Origin: Semisulcospira habei
Lineage: Eukaryota; Mollusca; Gastropoda; Semisulcospiridae
Reading direction: 5' to 3'
NCBI GenBank assembly: GCA_036245525.1
Contig: BTPG01000003.1
Location: 208,994,466-209,058,465, forward strand
Length of the DNA stretch: 64,000 nt
Below are positions 27,723-43,227 of the stretch, one piece after another. Every line of letters starts with the position of its first letter. The first letter of the stretch is position 1. The position numbers and the translations under genes are program-made. Below the pieces are notes generated by a model. That model searched no databases. It was not told where the DNA came from and worked only from the letters and a program-made list of their open reading frames with translations.

Positions 27723-28603
27723 GTAAATCATACCGGTTGATTTGTGAATAGAATCAGGTTCATAACAAAACACAACTGGTGTGAATAAACACATCATACT
27801 GTAATGCTTTCTTTCATTTTGAAGATGGTGTAGTACAGTACCAGCATTCTCTACAACACCGAATGCTAAAATCACTTGCTGTCAACAAGTGGCACCATAT
27901 TGCATTTGATTTGGAAACTAGAGGCTTGTGCAAGTCTGCAAATACTGTCATTTTCTTTAATAAGCACTTAGTGCACACAGAATGACAAGAAAACACTGAA
28001 TACCAGCTTTTAATAATAAATAATAATAATACCGTTATTATATAGGCGCTTTTTCTCAATTTTGGGGAAATCGACTCAAAGCGCCACGCCTGAAACCCAA
28101 CACACACACTCACGAAACAGACACGGATTTACGCCATTTAAGACAAACACAGTACAAACACAGTACAAGACAGACAAAGGGCCAGTTCAGCTACTGAAGT
28201 TACTGAGATTTTTGATCGCTTGTATTTGAAATTTGTAAAGTGGCCTGAGACCGGTACCAAAGTGTGGGGGTGGTGGGGTGGGTTTTTGGTCCAGTGTGTA
28301 CTGTTGCTAAACAGCAATATGTTAAACGTGTCCTGTATGAAACATTTTCTGCAAGTTACACTGTGATGCTGATTCTAGATATATTTATACACCCATTGTG
28401 GTCATTTAAAGCTCAGTTGTGTCTCATATGTGGCTCACGTGTGATAGCAAAACTAAGTGTTTGTAATGGGTCATCCGTCGACTGTCTGTTATCTGTGGGC
28501 AACTTTAACATTGGTATTTCCTCAGAGACTATTTAAGCCTCAGACGTCCAACTTGGCACCAGGGTACTTTGTGGTACAATCTTTCTAAACATAACAACTG
28601 CTG

Positions 28604-28641
28604 TGACCTTTCAAAGGTCACGGGTCAGGGTCACGGGGGGA
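28604..28641. promoter_or_regulatory. Cluster of nuclear-receptor-type half sites
   Basis: The perfect palindrome TGACCTTTCAAAGGTCA (28604-28620) is followed by CGGGTCAGGGTCAC, giving three AGGTCA/GGGTCA half sites in tandem. Single AAGGTCAC motifs also occur near 26432, 27209 and 28706. Such half sites bind nuclear receptors in animals, but here there is only motif similarity. Confidence 0.3.
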
Positions 28642-28910
28642 GGGGGGGGGGTCCAGAAAGGGGTAAAAAATGGTCAGATTTTGACACAAATTGTTTCTCC
28701 TCACACAAGGTCACACAGGTTGGACGTATTATGTGGATTGGTCATACACGTAAACCATAAGGACATTCATTGTCTTTCTTGTTCTTGCTCTGAATACTGT
28801 CATAATTATTATGCATGTATGTACTTTGTAAAAATACTTGCAAACACATATATATGCATGCATAATGTGCATTTCAAAACTTTTTTTTGATTCTAAATTA
28901 TCTTTTGCAG

Positions 28911-28996
28911 GTTGCAATAGCCACATTGAAGAAGAGTTCAGCGGGTACGTCTCTCCGGGATGGCCAACCGACAGGAAGGCAAAGGAAGTGAACTGA
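28911..28996 (+). other. Candidate terminal exon
   Basis: Starts after a good acceptor (TTATCTTTTGCAG|G) and stays open for 27 codons (IEEEFSGYVSPGWPTDRKAK) to a TGA at 28994-28996. It could be a last exon of the same unrecognised gene as the block at 27523. Reading phase cannot be checked. Confidence 0.3.
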
Positions 28997-29523
28997 TTGT
29001 CCTGTGGGCAAACATCCTGTTATTTTGCTGTCCATCCACAATGCTGGCCACAATGCCAAGGTTTTGGACAGTCACATCCTTCGCAATGCAGCAAACGCCT
29101 TTGCCTTACTGCACTCTCCTGTCATGTCACGATTTGGAAACGCAGCTTAATTTGTATTAGTTTTTGATTATCCAGGGAAAAACCCCTTTACTGCCATTGT
29201 GTTCATTTTTTGAAGACATTTCAGCATATAAACAGGTCTTTTTTGTGACAAGTTCCGAAATACTGGCATACATCAGTCATTCAAAATATGTACTCCACAG
29301 CTGACTCTTATGGGTTAGGAAACAGTGGTACAGATAGATTTTTTTGCAGCGTCGGTGTGAAACAAGGAGAAAACTTATCACTGCTCCGCTTTGCATGATT
29401 ATAAATGATATACATTCTGAAAATGGTCATTGGCCTCAGAGTATAACACCCATGGGTCCTTTCTGAAGAGGGGGTGTGCCAAAATATAGCAATGCAGCCG
29501 GGGGGTGGGGGGGTAGGTATGTA

Positions 29524-29697
<174 letters not shown>

Positions 29698-30374
29698 CAT
29701 ATATGTCATTAAACCCTCTGCTCAAAATATACCAAATGTGGACTTGCTCAATGAAAATCGCAATACTTCTAAAGAGTGAGTTGACCATGTAGTTCTTGCA
29801 TTACCCTCCATCTGTCACAGCAGTTTTCAGTGGTTGGGTGATAACTGATCATAGGCATATGATATGTACTGTACTTTGTTTGTTTTATTATTTTTTCTTC
29901 CTCTGTCAATCGTTGACTTTCAGCTGTGTAGCTTTACTTATCGTATCAGAATTGCTAAACACATGGTTCATTTCACACGTTTTCCAGACGTACTGTACAT
30001 GACACATACCAGCAAACAGAATGACCTAACTATGATCTGTGTCCATACAAGTCATTTGTGCTGTCTAATGAACATGTGTAGTTAATTTTTGAGCGCAATC
30101 ATGTAAGTTCTTTTGTGATTTTTCTCATTACCCCAGCAGGTCCAAAATTAAATAAACAAAGTAAAACTGAAGCCAACATTGTGCACAGTACCAGGTTGTG
30201 TGTGGTGGCTGCTATGCAATGTGCAATCAGTTGTGACACGATGTTGAGTTTTTGAAGAGTATTGCTTATATTAATGGCCGGCATGGTGCAGACTGTAGTA
30301 GTGTGAGGACAAAATAGGCCGTGAGGCCTTTGCAAATGTCCTTTCTTTCTTAAGTTACTTTATGAGTCTGCTAT

Positions 30375-30617
30375 TCATGAAATTTTCCTATAAATCATCA
30401 TATGAATAGAAAAACTCTTTAAATTTTGGTAATTCGTCCATCTGGTTTGTAAAGAATTTATGTTAGGTGCTTTTTTTAATGAAACTGGTAACTCATTCCA
30501 AACAATGGCAACTCTGTTAGAAAAACAAAACTTTCGCAGGTTAGTGTTGCAGTGCCTTACAAAGAATTTACCTTCAGCGTTTCGGGTTGTATTGTAGGCA
30601 CTCTGCCAGCGTAGCAC
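30375..30617 (-). pseudogene. LINE RT C-terminal scrap
   Basis: The 80-codon reverse frame contains FVRHCNTNLRKFCFSNRVAI followed by VWNELPVSLKKAPNINSLQ, a pattern typical of the last domain of animal LINE reverse transcriptases (aromatic, FFSNRV, WN-LP). Nothing else of this LINE is readable. It is older than the other copies. Confidence 0.6.
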
Positions 30618-30996
30618 TGATGTATTTTGCAGTGTTGTGATATGGTCGACTGCACAGACTTTGTATCAAGAGCAGTAAAAGTATTGTTTGGTGTGCATGC
30701 CTATATTATGCAGACTAGGTGACACAGTGCATTTTACCCTTGTTATGCAGTTGTTACGGTATTTTATGTTGACATCAGCTTTGTGCAGTATATGTTATGG
30801 GGCGTGAGATTGCATTTCACTTAGTTGTGCTGCAATGGGACAGAGTGTGGTACTGATAACAGTATTGTTTGATTTTCATGCCAACATTGTGCACAGTATG
30901 TGTTATGTGTGTAGTGTAGTGGTGGCTGGACACTGAATTTCACTGTTATAACGTAGTGGGATGTGCAATGTTGAGTTATATCAGGACTTCAGTGAT

Positions 30997-31190
<194 letters not shown>

Positions 31191-31561
31191 TTAAGCATTC
31201 CGTGTCATCAGTGAAATTTTAATACAGAATAAGATGGCCGTCAGCCGGGAACGCAAAAACTCTTCGTGTTATATATATATGAGGGAAATAATATATGTAG
31301 TGGAAGGCTCTAAATGATAAGTCTGTCATTCCTTCTCTCCTATCCCCCTTCTTTTATATACTGTGTAGTTGGCTCCCAAATAAATACCTCATGAGCAAGT
31401 GGTTGCCGGTGTCAGTCTCGGTTGGCATGCACACAACTGAAAATGACTTCAGCTCCACTGTTCTCCACCCACTAGCTTGTATAAAGTCAGCACTTTGTCA
31501 ATGTAAATGTGAATAATGTAGTTGAAATATGTTGTTCCACAGTAAAGCTGTATTTTGAGGG

Positions 31562-31720
31562 GGAGCTGGGTGGCTCGGTGGTAGTGTGTTTGACTCTCAT
31601 CCCAAAGGTCCTGGGTTCGAATACAGCTTGGGTCAAAATTTGTTCAGAACCTATTTCTGTGACCCATCTTTGAAATCACCTTATGGACAAAAGATGTTAA
31701 GCCCTAAACATTTAACATTT
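31562..31720 (+). mobile_element. tRNA-derived SINE
   Basis: The head contains a box-A-like TGGCTCGGTGGTAG (31572-31585) and a box-B-like GGGTTCGAATAC (about 31613-31624) at tRNA-like spacing, followed by an unrelated body ending GATGTTAAGCCCTAAACA. This matches the internal Pol III promoter layout of tRNA-derived SINEs. Confidence 0.65.
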
Positions 31721-31974
31721 TGTATTTGAGGTAGTTACTTTTGTATGGGTGCCTATGTGCATTGTAGCCTAATATGCTTTCAACATACTTGACTGTACAT
31801 GTATACTTTAAATGAATGTCTGCAAATACAGCATTTCTTTTGAAAATAAACAAAGATATTATTCTTTACTCACAATGATCATGTGCAAACATAACGGGGC
31901 ATATTGAAACATGTGACATTTGTTTTGTTTCCTTATAATTTATAACCAAAAACTGCTGGGAAACTGAGATTCAG

Positions 31975-32089
31975 CTGGAGACATAGGTACATCCACTACC
32001 AATCTGTTCACAAACATCTTTCAACCAGAGATGTTCACCGACCTGCTTTCACGATACACCAAAGGAGCATGTAGCATTGCTTGCAGCAG
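31975..32089 (+). other. Candidate exon
   Basis: Open stretch NLFTNIFQPEMFTDLLSRYT followed by KGACSIACS, ending at a donor-like GCAG|GTATAT (32089/32090). The acceptor (GATTCAG) is weak. It may belong with the other exon-like blocks in this insertion. Confidence 0.25.
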
Positions 32090-32382
32090 GTATATTAAAA
32101 CAAATTCACATTATTCATTAATTAATGTTTGTAGATGATGCCAGAAAAATTTAAAAAAAAAACACTCTGTGACAACACTCTTTGGTGTGCTTTTTCATCT
32201 GTGAATGATTGAATGAATGTAAACATGCTCACAATGCCTGGCTGAAAAAAATTAAATGAACAAATGTACCGAGGTAACCAGTATGCATTTTTATCCAAGA
32301 CTGAAAGTGGTTTGTTGGTTGGTTCATGGTTTAACATCCACATTACAACGGTGATGATAATCGCATATTTTACATAAAAAAG

Positions 32383-32486
<104 letters not shown>

Positions 32487-32564
32487 GTGTGTGTGCGTTT
32501 GTTTCATTTAGCGAAGTAGAAACTGTATGGGTTTCAAATTTTTGAGCAGGGAAAAAATATCCCA

Positions 32565-32640
32565 TCTACGGGGATTGAACCATGGTTACCTGCGTGGCAA
32601 AAAGGGTATTTTACCACTGCACTAACTCAACTACTAAGTG
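32565..32640 (-). tRNA. tRNA-Gly-like sequence, probably a SINE head or pseudogene
   Basis: On the reverse strand the box A AGTGCAGTGGTAAAATA, the anticodon-loop-like TTGCCACG and the box B TGGTTCAATCCC are in tRNA order. They resemble tRNA-Gly(GCC). The acceptor stem does not pair well, so a SINE head or pseudogene is more likely than a working tRNA. Confidence 0.4.
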
Positions 32641-33398
32641 ATAGTTGGTGCATTTAATTACTTATAGATAAACCTTCTCATCCCGTATCTCCCGTTGTTG
32701 TTTGTTCCAGTTTACTTTCCCACTGTCACTAATAGTGATCGAAGACTAGTAGTTTGCAACAGTTTGGGCGTAGGTTATACTTGTTGGTTTGGTAGTTGAT
32801 TTCCTCCTTTCTTATGCGGGCTTGGGACGGCTACGGCGGAGATATGATCTGCCGGAAGTCAGACATCGCTTGTATCCCTTCTTGAAAACGCACTCGCAAA
32901 CGACCCAAAGTGCCAATTTTTGCGCGGGACCCCATCATTTTTTCATAAATAATGTGTGTGATATGATCTAAAGTACGATTTTATCGAATAAAAAGGGCCT
33001 GAGCAATTGCCCAACATTGCAAACACTTGTAATGTTATTGATAACATCCGGGCAATTTGCGAATTTACAACATAAACTTTTCTCGATTACAGTTAGAATT
33101 CCAATTATCAGAACACACTTTTTTTACGAGAAAATACTAACATACTTTATGAAGTGACCGAAATGTTTCTTTATCATTTTAACACACTATTCGATAATTT
33201 TTTATTGTGTTCTGAAATCAGCTATTTTGCGTGTTTTCGCACATGGGGTAGGTCACGCAAAAGGCTCAAACTTACAAATATGCCCGGGACCATGGGTCTT
33301 TCAGGGTGGCAATAGCCTCCAGACTCAATAAGGCTCTCAAAAAACCCTATAAGCGGCAGTTTTCAATTAAAAAATGTAGGTATAGTATACAACCTTAA

Positions 33399-36856
<3,458 letters not shown>

Positions 36857-36917
<61 letters not shown>
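36857..36917 (+). repeat. (GA)n microsatellite between LINEs f and g
   Basis: About 30 GA units. Confidence 0.95.
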
Positions 36918-36921
<4 letters not shown>

Positions 36922-37129
36922 TCAATGATTCAATGAATCAATGGAGCTTTATTTATCAACGGCTGAGGCATTGACATCGTCATAGACATAGCCATTTTTC
37001 AAACCTGCCGTTGCTACAAAACTACGAGACAAAATACAAAAAACTAAGTATATAGTTAAATTTAAATGAAACAAAAACATTGCTAGTTTAGGGAAAGAAA
37101 GTCCCATGACAATCTCACACACCTAAACT

Positions 37130-37209
<80 letters not shown>

Positions 37210-37276
37210 ATCACACACGCACACACAGAGTTTGTAATTGGGAGCATACATAATCAGGGTTACAGGGCAGTATATT

Positions 37277-40200
37277 CTCTTGGCTTGACTTCGCGAACGA
37301 AGATTTTATAGGAGTTGCCCACAACGTCTGCAGGCTTGTTCGTGGCTGCGGAGGCCAATCCGAGACAGGCAGGTTCGACCGCAGTGGCTGCAGGGGAAGG
37401 TATGGCCAGGGTTCTGAGCTGCGGCATCTCTGTTTTTTCTCCTGAGCCGCTTGTCCTTAAGGCTAGCTCTGTGAGAGTCCTCAAAGGAGACAGCTGCCTT
37501 GTAAATGGTGGAGCGCCAGGTGTCACGGTCCGCAGCAAGCGAAGACCACTGGTGGTGGTCGATTTGGCAGGCACTAAGTGACTTCTTGAGACAGTCTTTG
37601 TATCTCTTCTTTGGTGCCCCTCTGTCACGGTGTCCAGTAGCAAGCTCGCCGAACAGGGTGATCTTTGGTAGGCGATGATCCTCCATCCTGGAGACATGCC
37701 CCGCCCAGCGGAGCTGTGTCCGCAGCAGCAAAGCCTCGATGCTCACAGTTTCAGCCTGTTCAAGGACCTCGACGTTGGTGACATAGTCACTCCAGTGAAT
37801 GCCCAGGATGGTACGCAGGCAGCGCTGGTGGAAGCGTTCGAGGAGTCGTAGTTGGCTGCGGTAGAGGGCCCAGGACTCGGAACCATACAGCAGGGTGGTG
37901 AGGACCACAGCTCTGTACACGCTGATCTTGGTGCCTGTTTTCAGCTGTTGGTTGTGCCACACCCGCTTGAAAAGTCGCCCGAAAGCGCTGTTCGCTTTTG
38001 CCAGCCTGCTGTCAAGCTCCTTGTCCAGCTTGGCGTCCGACGTGATAACGCAGCCAAGGTAAGTAAACTGGTGCACTGACTTTAGTTCAGACTCGCCAAT
38101 GGTGATGTGAGGAGGGCGATACACTGTCTTGGGTGCCGGCTGATGGAGGACCTCTGTCTTTTTCAGACTGACCTCGAGTCCAAAGAGCTGGGCAGCATCT
38201 GCGAAGCAAGACGTGATGCGCTGCAGGGCTCTCTCTGTGTGTGCAACGAGGGCAGCATCATCAGCAAAAAGCAGCTCACGAATCAGTTGGTCTAGGGTTT
38301 TCGTGTGGGCCTGCAGTCGTCTGAGGTTGAACAGGCTGCCATCGAGACGATACCTGATGTACACTGCATCGTCATCATCGAGGTCCACTGTGGCCTGCTT
38401 CAACATCATACTAAAAAAGATGGTGAAGAGGGTCGGTGCCAGCACGCAGCCTTGCTTTACGCCGTTGAGAATAGGGAATGGTTCTGAGAGGTCATTGTTG
38501 AGTCTGACCTGGCCTTGTTGGTCCTCGTGTAGCTGGACAATCATGTTGAGGAACTTTGGGGGACAGCCAAGTCGCTCCAGGATCTGCCACATGCCTTGCC
38601 TGCTCACAGTGTCGAACGCTTTTGTTAGGTCGACAAATGTTACGTACAGCCCTTTGTTCTGCTCGCGGCACTTCTCCTGCAGCTGTCTCAGCACAAAGAC
38701 CATATCGGTGGTGCTCCTGTTTGCTCTGAAGCCACACTGGCCCTCTGGGAGTTGGTCTTCAGCGATGGCAGGTACCAGCCGATTCAGGAGCAGCCTTGCA
38801 AGGATTTTCCCAGCAATGGACAGCAGGGTAATTCCCCGATAGTTGGAACAGTCAGACTTCTCGCCTTTGTTCTTGTACAGGGTGATAACAACTGCATCAC
38901 GGAGATCTTTTGGTAGTGTTCCTTCCTCCCAGCAGCAGAGAAAGAGGTCATGGAGCTTGTTGTGCAGTGCTGTGCCTCCATGTTTCCAGATCTCTGGCGG
39001 TATTCCATCAATGCCTGCTGCTTTGCCACTCTTGAGCTGGTGGATGGCTGTGAGGGTCTCTTCAGCGGTGGGCGGTTCGTCCAATTCAACCTTTACTGGG
39101 AGGTGTGGGATTTGTAGGACGACTGCTTCTTGAACAGTGCGCTCAGCGCTGAAGAGGCTCTGAAAGTATTCCGACCAGCGGTTCAAGATGGAGGTATTAT
39201 CTGTGAGGAGTGCCTGGCCATTCGCGCTTCGCAGGGGACTTTGTACCAGGTGCCTGGGGCCATACACTGCTTTCAGTGCTTCGTAGAAGCCCCTGTAGTC
39301 ACCATTGTCAGCGCAAAGCTGGGTCCTCTGTGCAAGTCTGGTCCACCACTCATTCTGGAGATCTCTGAGCTTGCGCTGGAGACTGCTGCAGACGAGGCGG
39401 AAGGCAGACTTCTTCACAGGGCAGGAAGGCTGGGCTAGGTGGGCCTGATGGGCGGCTCTTTTTTTTGCTAGGTGTTCCTGGATCTCTACATCGTTTTCGT
39501 CAAACCAGTCTTTGTTCTTCTTTCTGGCGAAACCCAAGACTTCTGCAGAGGATTTTGCAATAGCAGTTTTCAGTTGTTCCCAAAGTGTTTCAGGGGAGGA
39601 GTCTACTGGGTCCGCTGTGTCTTTGAGCCTGCGCTGTAAATCTGTCTGAAAGGCAGCTTTCACATCGTCACGCTGAAGGCTGGCAACATCAAGCTTTTTC
39701 TTGGGGGGCCCCCATTTCTTGGGTTTTGGCTTGAAGTGGAGCCTGAGTTTGCAGCGGACAAGGCGGTGGTCAGTGTGGCACTCTGCGCTGGGCATCACTC
39801 TGGTGAGGAGGACGTCACTGCGGTCCCTCTGACGCACTAGGACATAGTCGATAAGGTGCCAGTGTTTGGAGCGAGGATGCATCCAGGTCGTCTTTCGACT
39901 GTCCTTTTGCTGAAAAGTAGTGTTGGTGATGACCAGTTGCTGCTCCGCACAGAACTCCAACAGTAGGCGGCCGTTGTCATTGCAGTTCCCCACGCCATGC
40001 TTGCCGAGGACTCCTTTCCAGGCTTCAGAGTCCTGGCCCACTCTGGCGTTGAAGTCGCCAAGGATGATGACTTTGTCGTCTGCAGGGGTACTCTGTAGGA
40101 GGCTACGCAGGTCAGTGTAAAACTTGTCCTTTTCAGCAGGCTCTGCCAGGAGGGTTGGGGAGTACACACTGAGAAGGGTGACGTGTTGCTGGTGTCTCAG

Positions 40201-40906
40201 TGGGAGGCGCATGGACATGATGCGGTCTGAGTGGCCCGTTGGTAGGTTTTCCAGCTTAGTCGCAATGGATGTCTTGACCATGAAACCCACGCCTGAGAGC
40301 CGTCTTTCTGATGCAGGCCTGCCTGACCAGTAGAGGGTGTACCCAGCACCAAGTTCTTGGAGGCTGCCTTCTTCTGGAAGGCGTACTTCGCTGAGCGCGG
40401 CGATGTCGATGTTTAACCTCCGCAATTCATGGGCAATGAGGGCGGAGCGACGTTCAGGGCGTCCGCTGTCTGCTTTGTCGAGCATGGTTCGGACGTTCCA
40501 GCATGCTACGTTGAGTCCGGTCGTGGTCGTCATGAGAGTGGATCCGTTATTCTTTCTTGTTTTTTGACCGCAGGAGAAGATGCCCGTTGACCGCGGCTAG
40601 CCAACTGGGTTACGAGGGGATGAGCTTTGGTTAGGCCACCTTTTCTAGGCCCCTCTCCGTGTGGAGCAAGCAGTGCTGTCCCTAGAGAAGGCTGCTTGGT
40701 CGTTCAGGGTGTGCCGAGTGATGTTGTCATCCCCAGGTCAACATCAGGCGACCAATATCCTGAACCGCCTGCATGCAGGTTTGAGACTGTGGCTTCCAGT
40801 GACATCTTTCACCTGCCGTTTCGCCCCTCGCCCGTCGCTACAGGACTTGGAATGGTCAGTGTCATGGTCCGTGGACGTTTCCTAAAGCCTGCGCGGTGGA
40901 GCTTTA
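37277..40906 (-). mobile_element. CFDP2-like LINE copy B with intact ORF
   Basis: Reverse-strand copy matching C from about 47352 to its 3' end, so about 300 bp of 5' leader is missing but the ORF is complete. The hairpin is at 37289-37302. The short direct repeat TATATT at 37271-37276 and 40907-40912 is the likely target duplication. It inserted into GA-LINE copy g. Confidence 0.9.
37306..40533 (-). CDS. CFDP2-like LINE endonuclease-reverse transcriptase, intact
   Basis: A 1075-codon frame from ATG (40533-40531) to a stop at 37306. Residues 1-260 form an EEP endonuclease (NVACWNVRTMLD near 8, LSEVRLPEEG near 46, ILGDFNARVG near 155, ECHTDHRL near 250). The RT spans about 480-800 (YRGITLLSIAGK, VDLTKAFDTVSR near 634, GVKQGCVLAPTLF near 690, LLFADDAALVAH near 753). 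The C-terminus has a CSHC...HEQAC zinc-finger-like motif at about 1047-1068. The protein would nick the target and copy its own RNA. The motif wording and single-ORF form recall genes annotated craniofacial-development-protein-2-like, an RTE-type group. The exact clade is not settled. Confidence 0.92.
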   Translation of the reverse strand: MTTTTGLNVACWNVRTMLDKADSGRPERRSALIAHELRRLNIDIAALSEVRLPEEGSLQELGAGYTLYWSGRPASERRLSGVGFMVKTSIATKLENLPTGHSDRIMSMRLPLRHQQHVTLLSVYSPTLLAEPAEKDKFYTDLRSLLQSTPADDKVIILGDFNARVGQDSEAWKGVLGKHGVGNCNDNGRLLLEFCAEQQLVITNTTFQQKDSRKTTWMHPRSKHWHLIDYVLVRQRDRSDVLLTRVMPSAECHTDHRLVRCKLRLHFKPKPKKWGPPKKKLDVASLQRDDVKAAFQTDLQRRLKDTADPVDSSPETLWEQLKTAIAKSSAEVLGFARKKNKDWFDENDVEIQEHLAKKRAAHQAHLAQPSCPVKKSAFRLVCSSLQRKLRDLQNEWWTRLAQRTQLCADNGDYRGFYEALKAVYGPRHLVQSPLRSANGQALLTDNTSILNRWSEYFQSLFSAERTVQEAVVLQIPHLPVKVELDEPPTAEETLTAIHQLKSGKAAGIDGIPPEIWKHGGTALHNKLHDLFLCCWEEGTLPKDLRDAVVITLYKNKGEKSDCSNYRGITLLSIAGKILARLLLNRLVPAIAEDQLPEGQCGFRANRSTTDMVFVLRQLQEKCREQNKGLYVTFVDLTKAFDTVSRQGMWQILERLGCPPKFLNMIVQLHEDQQGQVRLNNDLSEPFPILNGVKQGCVLAPTLFTIFFSMMLKQATVDLDDDDAVYIRYRLDGSLFNLRRLQAHTKTLDQLIRELLFADDAALVAHTERALQRITSCFADAAQLFGLEVSLKKTEVLHQPAPKTVYRPPHITIGESELKSVHQFTYLGCVITSDAKLDKELDSRLAKANSAFGRLFKRVWHNQQLKTGTKISVYRAVVLTTLLYGSESWALYRSQLRLLERFHQRCLRTILGIHWSDYVTNVEVLEQAETVSIEALLLRTQLRWAGHVSRMEDHRLPKITLFGELATGHRDRGAPKKRYKDCLKKSLSACQIDHHQWSSLAADRDTWRSTIYKAAVSFEDSHRASLKDKRLRRKNRDAAAQNPGHTFPCSHCGRTCLSRIGLRSHEQACRRCGQLL

Positions 40907-40926
40907 TATATTTCACAACGTAATGA

Positions 40927-41880
40927 TTACGACTGCTTCGAGAAGTACTTGAAGAGACTGATTTTGAAACGGGCTAGAGAGGAAGCGGATTTTACATAAT
41001 CAGGAAGCGTGTTCCAAGTCTGCGTTCCCGCGAATGACAAACTAGATTTGTATATATCAATTCTTGTTTTGGGGACTAAGAAAAGTTGCCTAATATTATC
41101 AAGCCTAGTTTCCGACTTAGAGAAAAGAGTTGTGATATATTCTGGTAATTGCTGTTTCCACACTTTGAACACAAAAATAGCCTTATTGTATTTGAAGTGG
41201 TCTTCCAGCGGCAGAAATCCTATTTTGGCGAGTTTTTCTTCTGTTGTGAGTCGTGGGTCAGGAAGGATCAACTTTGCTGCCCTTCTGTGTAACGAGTTGA
41301 GTCTCTTCAAGTGGACTTCACTGCATCCATCCCACACCGTTGACGCGTAATCAATATGAGAACGTATGTGAGCATTATAGAATAGTTTGCGCGTGTCCGA
41401 GTCCGTGTAATATTTCAGTTTGGACAACATGAAAAGATTTTTGGCTACCGTTCTGCATAAAGTGTCCGTATGAGCCTTCCACTTAAGCTGACTGTCAATT
41501 GTAATCCCTAGTAGGCGGTGTTCATTAACGTGTTCTATTTGCCTGCCCTTTAATAAAAGGTTAAGTAACAAGGGTGCTAACTGGTGTTTTTGACGAGTAG
41601 CGATTATCATAGATTTGGTTTTGATTGGATGAACAATCATAGAATTCCTGTGACACGATTCAGACACTTCATCAAGACTGTGCTGCAAGTTGGAAGAAAT
41701 TACTTGTATATCTTTGTTAGTCATATGAATGGAAGTGTCATCAGCAAAAAGATCACATTGTACGTTCTTGCAAGTTATATGAAGTGGCAGGTCATTGATG
41801 AATAGACAAAATAATATAATAAGGGACCAAGAACGGATCCTTGGGGAACTCCATACTTTATATCTTTTAGAGAAGAGTAA
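40927..41880 (-). pseudogene. GA-LINE g RT C-terminal half
   Basis: A 265-codon open frame (41724-40927) contains NEHRLLGITIDSQLKWKAHT, the STVWDGCSEVHLKRLNSLHR block and FAGTQTWNTLPDYVKSAS. Upstream to 41880 the KYGVPQGSVLGP-type block is present in another frame, so the RT palm is frame-broken at about 41800. Confidence 0.8.
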
Positions 41881-41940
41881 GATCCATTCACTAGAACTTT
41901 TTGTTTACGATCAGTTAGGTATGGTCTAAGAGAGAGAGAG

Positions 41941-42530
<590 letters not shown>

Positions 42531-42902
42531 ATAATAATAATAATAATAATAATTACGGTATTTATAATGCGCTTATCTTATAATAATTATAACTCTAAGC
42601 GCGCACTCACAACTCGTGCACGCATGCACACGCTTTAGACAACGACTCAAGTACAACAAATAGTGAAATACATTACGACAGTCAGCTTGGGGTTGGGAGT
42701 GTGGTGAAATAGTGCTAGAACTGTTAAAAGAGGTGAGATTTGAGGGCGGACTGGAAGGAGGAGAGAGACTGTTTCTGTCGGAGAGAATGTGGGAGTGTGT
42801 TCCAGGTGGATGGACCGTATACTGAGAAGGAGCGGGGGCCGAGAGTGCTGAGTTTTGTGCGGCGATCATGGAGGCGGAGAGGGTCGGAGGCGGAGCGGAG
42901 GG
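42531..42902 (-). mobile_element. L2-like LINE copy ii, 3' end
   Basis: An (AAT)n tail and a 3' UTR matching 1302-1470, then the last RT codons. It stops at 42902 in GGAGGCGGAGCGGAGGGA, where GA-LINE copy I begins. Confidence 0.85.
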
Positions 42903-43113
42903 AATCAATGAATGAATCAATGAATCTTTATTTTACAACGGTGAAGATATTAACACAATCAGTGACTATGTCATTTTTCGTACCTGCCGTTGCTACAACT
43001 ACGACTAAGTACAAAATATACATAAAAAGAGACATCAAAACACAATAATACAAAATATATAGTCCACTAAACACAAACAAGCGCATACGCCGCGCACAAA
43101 CGCACTCACGCGT

Positions 43114-43162
<49 letters not shown>

Positions 43163-43227
43163 CACACATACACATGATTGTTATAATATACACGGACATT
43201 CGTGTGTCTACGAATAACTAGATATTA

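Larger units (their letters stand above)
36918..41928 (-). mobile_element. GA-LINE copy g, split by CFDP2-like LINE copy B
   Basis: A tail of ATTCAATG units at 36918-36944, a 3' UTR with (CA)n (37134-37207), then a break at 37276. The LINE resumes at about 40907 with the RT C-terminal domain and stops at 41928 beside a short GA tract (41929-41940). Confidence 0.8.

Noticed and set aside
32565..32640. Functional tRNA-Gly gene
   Set aside because: Internal boxes are present but the acceptor stem does not pair; a SINE head or pseudogene is more likely.
38213..38842. 209-codon antisense ORF inside the CFDP2-like LINE (also at 5610-6239 and 49417-50046)
   Set aside because: It is a shadow of the strongly conserved RT frame; its presence in all copies follows from their identity.
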